Assembly: GCA_002350805.1 (NCBI GenBank)
Contig: DEFO01000058.1
Coordinates: forward strand, 1-64,000
Reading direction: 5' to 3'
Length of the DNA stretch: 64,000 nt
DNA from: Prevotella sp. UBA2850
GTDB lineage: Bacteria > Bacteroidota > Bacteroidia > Bacteroidales > Bacteroidaceae
The notes beneath the pieces were generated by a model. It was given only the letters and a program-made list of their open reading frames with translations. It ran no database searches and was not told where the DNA came from. Shown here piece after piece: positions 61,085 through 64,000 of this stretch; within the stretch, counting starts at the first letter, position 1; each line of letters starts with the position of its first letter. The position numbers and the translations under genes are program-made.

Positions 61085-62179
61085 ATGCGCCTCATGTGGA
61101 TGATCATCTTCTTTGCCCTGCCGCTTCTGGGCGTGGGTTATGCTGCATGGCATGTGTGGCAGATATTGCCATGGTCACCATTATGGAAATGCGGTGTACT
61201 CGCTGTGGGGCTGCTGGCCTTTGCTTGCATCATCTTGAATTTCAGCGGCACACTTGAGCGACTGCCGCTCAACGTGGCTTCCATGCTCTACGACTTTGGC
61301 AACTCATTCCTCATGATTCTGCTCTATCTCGTCATGCTGTTCTTGCTGCTCGATTTCGGACGACTCGTCCATCTCGTACCGAAGGACTGGCTCACCCACA
61401 ACGGTACTGCCTCGCTGGCCATTCTCGCTTTCATGGTGGTGGTATTTGCCTATGGTAACATCCACTACCACAATAAGATACGGCAGCCGTTGGAACTGAC
61501 GACCGCCAAAACGCTGTCGAAGCCCGTGCGTATGGTCATGATGAGCGATTTGCACCTGGGCTATCACAACCGGTTGGCTGAGTTCCGTAAGTGGGTGGAC
61601 CTCATCAACGCCGAGCAACCCGACCTCATCCTCATTGGCGGCGACATCATCGACATCAGCGTGCGGCCTCTCATCGAAGAGAACATGGCCGCCGAGTTCC
61701 GTCGTCTGAAAGCCCCCGTCTATGCCTGTCTGGGCAATCATGAGTACTATAGTGGTGAGCCCCGCGCCCAACAGTTCTACCATGAGGCTGGCATCCATCT
61801 GCTGCGTGACACCTGCGTGACCGTCGGCGATGTGAGCATCATCGGGCGCGACGACCGCACCAACCCCCATCGCAAGAGCGTGGCCGAGCTGTCGCGGATG
61901 GCAGACCATACGAAATACACCATTCTGCTCGACCACCAGCCCTACCATCTCGACCGTACGCAACATGCTGGCATTGATTTCCAGTTCAGCGGACATACCC
62001 ACTACGGACAGGTGTGGCCCATCTCATGGATTACCGACCGCGTCTATGAGTGTGCTTTCGGTCCTTACCAGCGCGGCAACACACGCTATTATGTCAGTTC
62101 GGGCATCGGCATCTGGGGCGGCAAGTTCCGCATCGGTACCCGCTCGGAGTACGTGGTGGCTACACTTTCCAATGAATAA
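61085..62179 (+). CDS. Membrane-anchored metallophosphoesterase
   Basis: The 364-residue protein has about four transmembrane helices (up to about residue 130) and a calcineurin-like phosphoesterase domain with all five metal motifs: MMSDLHLGYH, LIGGDIIDI, CLGNHEYYSG, LLDHQPYHLD and FSGHTHYGQVWP. It resembles the YkuE/YaeI group that cleaves phosphodiesters at the membrane. Whether the domain faces in or out is unclear. No promoter of its own was recognised; upstream sequence is all repeats. Confidence 0.87.
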   Translation: MRLMWMIIFFALPLLGVGYAAWHVWQILPWSPLWKCGVLAVGLLAFACIILNFSGTLERLPLNVASMLYDFGNSFLMILLYLVMLFLLLDFGRLVHLVPKDWLTHNGTASLAILAFMVVVFAYGNIHYHNKIRQPLELTTAKTLSKPVRMVMMSDLHLGYHNRLAEFRKWVDLINAEQPDLILIGGDIIDISVRPLIEENMAAEFRRLKAPVYACLGNHEYYSGEPRAQQFYHEAGIHLLRDTCVTVGDVSIIGRDDRTNPHRKSVAELSRMADHTKYTILLDHQPYHLDRTQHAGIDFQFSGHTHYGQVWPISWITDRVYECAFGPYQRGNTRYYVSSGIGIWGGKFRIGTRSEYVVATLSNE

Positions 62180-62362
62180 GACCCCCACCAACTCCCCCGA
62201 GGGGGAGGGTGCCTGCAGGCTTGAGTGCTCTAGCTTGAAGTATAACCCAGCTCTCCCCCTCGGGGGAGTTAGTGGGGGCTTTAAGCCGACAGGCGTATTA
62301 TGCATTATACATTATGCATTATACATTATGCATTAAGAATTATGCATTATTAAGAATCATTC
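62177..62362. repeat. GC-palindrome inverted pair and ATTATGC heptamer array
   Basis: Two GC-palindrome modules face each other (62182-62208 and 62248-62280), giving a long potential hairpin after the metallophosphoesterase gene. They are followed by heptamers ATTATGC/ATTATAC (62296-62350). No gene seen. Confidence 0.75.
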
Positions 62363-62363
62363 C

Positions 62364-64000
62364 TTACGGCATGGGCAAGAGTCCTTCCCACTCCACATTC
62401 CATGTCCCGTCATTGGGGAAGCCGGGGTTGCGGCCTTGTGAGCCGTCCCATCCGGCACACATCATGGCCGCCGCCATGAGCAATCCGCCATTGCCGGGCA
62501 GATAGAGTCGCAGGCGCTGGTCTTGGTAGTTATGTCCGTTGACGAGATAGGTGTTGGTGCGCAGAGGCAGCAGCAAGGCATCGACGGCTTTCTGGCGCTC
62601 TCCCAGGCGGGCGGCACACATGGCGGTCATGGGGAAATCCCAGCCCCAGGTCTTGTCCCAGTTCCAGTTGTCCCACACCCATTGGAGCGTGTTGCGCATG
62701 ATGGCGGGATTGACTTGCGACCGACTGAAAGGCAAGACGCCCATAGCCCCGAGCACGGCGGGATGGTCGGAGTACATGCGTAGCGTCTGATAGGTATTGG
62801 GCTCGCTCTCGGCAGCCAGATAGAGGCTGTCTTTGTGGGCCAACGGCGCTATTTTCCGAATGATATCGTCCCACAGGGGCACGCGTCGCTTGCCCTCGCG
62901 CTCGCGCCATTGCTGGGCCATGAGCAGCGCACAATGCCAATACGACAACTCGAAAGGCGGATTGACGGTAGTGGCGGCAGGCAGCGTCTCCTGGGCGGCA
63001 ATGCATCCGCGCAGCACATAACGGTCGTTCAGGGCATCGTATTCGGCGAAATCGGCCATGAACTCGGCCGTCTGCTCCACCAGTCCGCTATATTTCGAGA
63101 CGTCGCTGGTGCCTTTAAGTCCGGCCCTCCGCAACAGTTCTGCCAAATAAATAAGGTGGGGCTGCTGCCAGATGAGGAAACTGCCCACGCTCGAGGGAGC
63201 CTCAACGGCGCCGGGGTCGGTCATCTTCATCCAGCGGAGGCCTTTGAAACCTTGTCTGCGGGCAATCTCACGGGCATTGGAGGCCGCCTTGAAATACCAT
63301 GAGAGGCTGCGGTCGAGCAGTTCGGGATGGCCCCACAAGGCGAACTGTGCCTGATGCCACAGTATCATCTCGAGATGGAACTTGCCGAACCACGAGTTGT
63401 AGGTGAGACCCGTTTCCTGCGGAGGTGTGTCGCCGGCATCCTGAATGGCCATGAGATACTGGCTGAGCACGATGCGCCGCTCCAGTTCGCGGGCCCTCGG
63501 GTCGGTACATTTCGAGAAGTCGATGATGCCGCCCTCGTTCCAGTACCGATGCCAATAGTCCTTCGGCATGTCGGTGGTGGGAAGCGGGTTGCTCTTGCCA
63601 TATTCCGCCAGCGCCTTGTCGTCGGCCGCATACTGGCACACGAAAGAGAACTCGCGTCCGCGGGGAATGAGCGTGAAGCGATGGGCCGACTGCTGTTGGA
63701 ATTTGGCTTTTCCCTGCCAGCTGATGCGCACATAGTAGGTGGTGGCGTCGATCACACGGCGCAGGAGCACGCTCTGCCGGCCACGCCCGACGATGGTAGT
63801 GGTGTGCAGCGGGTCGGCATCCCATCGGCAGCCATCATCGCTATGCACGCCGGTGGGATAAGGAAAGCGGAACACCAGGGGCAACTGCTTGGCAGCTTTG
63901 ACCTTAGCCACTACCGCGTCGGCATCGGGCAGACAAGCCGTCTCTACCTCGTAGGAGACACCGCGGTAGGCAAAACGGCTCTTCACGAGACCATCCCAGA
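62364..64000 (-). CDS. Six-hairpin glycosidase-like protein, 5' end off the window
   Basis: At least 545 residues are visible. The frame stays open to the right edge (W-D-G-L-V before the GTG at 63986), so the protein continues beyond the window. The N-terminal visible part is beta-rich (VSYEVETACLPD, YYVRISWQGKAKFQ); from about residue 165 an alpha-helical toroid follows (NSWFGKFHLEMILWHQAQFA, PSSVGSFLIWQQPHLIYLAE, NWDKTWGWDFPMTAMCAARL). This two-part layout recalls GH65/GH95-type glycosidases. The family and substrate cannot be fixed. Its 3' end abuts the heptamer array. Confidence 0.7.
   Translation of the reverse strand, partial: WDGLVKSRFAYRGVSYEVETACLPDADAVVAKVKAAKQLPLVFRFPYPTGVHSDDGCRWDADPLHTTTIVGRGRQSVLLRRVIDATTYYVRISWQGKAKFQQQSAHRFTLIPRGREFSFVCQYAADDKALAEYGKSNPLPTTDMPKDYWHRYWNEGGIIDFSKCTDPRARELERRIVLSQYLMAIQDAGDTPPQETGLTYNSWFGKFHLEMILWHQAQFALWGHPELLDRSLSWYFKAASNAREIARRQGFKGLRWMKMTDPGAVEAPSSVGSFLIWQQPHLIYLAELLRRAGLKGTSDVSKYSGLVEQTAEFMADFAEYDALNDRYVLRGCIAAQETLPAATTVNPPFELSYWHCALLMAQQWREREGKRRVPLWDDIIRKIAPLAHKDSLYLAAESEPNTYQTLRMYSDHPAVLGAMGVLPFSRSQVNPAIMRNTLQWVWDNWNWDKTWGWDFPMTAMCAARLGERQKAVDALLLPLRTNTYLVNGHNYQDQRLRLYLPGNGGLLMAAAMMCAGWDGSQGRNPGFPNDGTWNVEWEGLLPMP

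Noticed and set aside
1..64000. tRNA, rRNA, prophage or insertion sequence
   Set aside because: No cloverleaf-like CCA-ended sequence, rRNA segment, transposase or phage gene was recognised on reading; a tRNAscan or IS search would be decisive.

Overview
The window reads as a chromosome segment of a Bacteroidota member, most likely Prevotellaceae. Evidence: TAnnTTTG (-7) / TTTG (-33) promoters in front of many genes, a SusC/SusD pair, an N-succinylornithine transcarbamylase (argF'), BspA-like leucine-rich repeats, a streptopain-type C10 protease, a PL10-CE8 pectinase, and Prevotella-style C-terminal tails. No tRNA, rRNA, CRISPR, transposase or phage gene was seen. The species cannot be fixed from this sequence.

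Layout. 0-10 kb: envelope proteins (two-lobed aspartyl protease, ankyrin protein, membrane-spanning TPR-LuxR regulator, small lipoproteins and beta-barrel proteins) with a duplicated 100-bp promoter cassette. 10.3-18.1 kb: proline/arginine block (proC; XRE-cupin, acyl-CoA ligase, DUF7010-like, proB, proA; argF'; AraC regulator). 18.1-21.3 kb: a candidate small RNA, then a DUF6057-like membrane protein with a CxxCH/beta-propeller lipoprotein. 21.3-28.2 kb: a complete leftward trp operon in the order D-C-F-A-B-E-G behind a leader peptide with three consecutive Trp codons and a full attenuator. 28.3-35.3 kb: two more DUF6057/CxxCH pairs with a DUF4369-like lipoprotein between them. 35.4-41.5 kb: SusC, SusD and a third surface lipoprotein. 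42.2-51.1 kb: threonine aldolase, BspA-like protein, C10 protease, Ntn-type amidase and a TPR-AraC regulator broken at a C7 tract. 51.5-64 kb: pectinase fusion, RluA-type pseudouridine synthase, an operon of AspT-like transporter, LtaS-like transferase and PAP2 phosphatase, a DUF6263-like protein, a metallophosphoesterase and a partial six-hairpin glycosidase.

Most unusual items: (1) the trp attenuator, in which leader peptide, anti-antiterminator, antiterminator and terminator can all be read; (2) three copies of an uncharacterised pair made of a polytopic membrane protein and a lipoprotein with one c-type heme motif before a propeller; (3) tandem 17-bp operator-like repeats shared by the BspA-like gene and the amidase/AraC-regulator intergenic region; (4) a mosaic of short tandem repeats (7- and 8-bp periods plus a GC palindrome) filling most gaps from 41.8 to 62.4 kb, including an identical 82-bp inverted pair around the amidase/regulator segment; (5) the duplicated promoter cassette at 7.0 and 8.1 kb.
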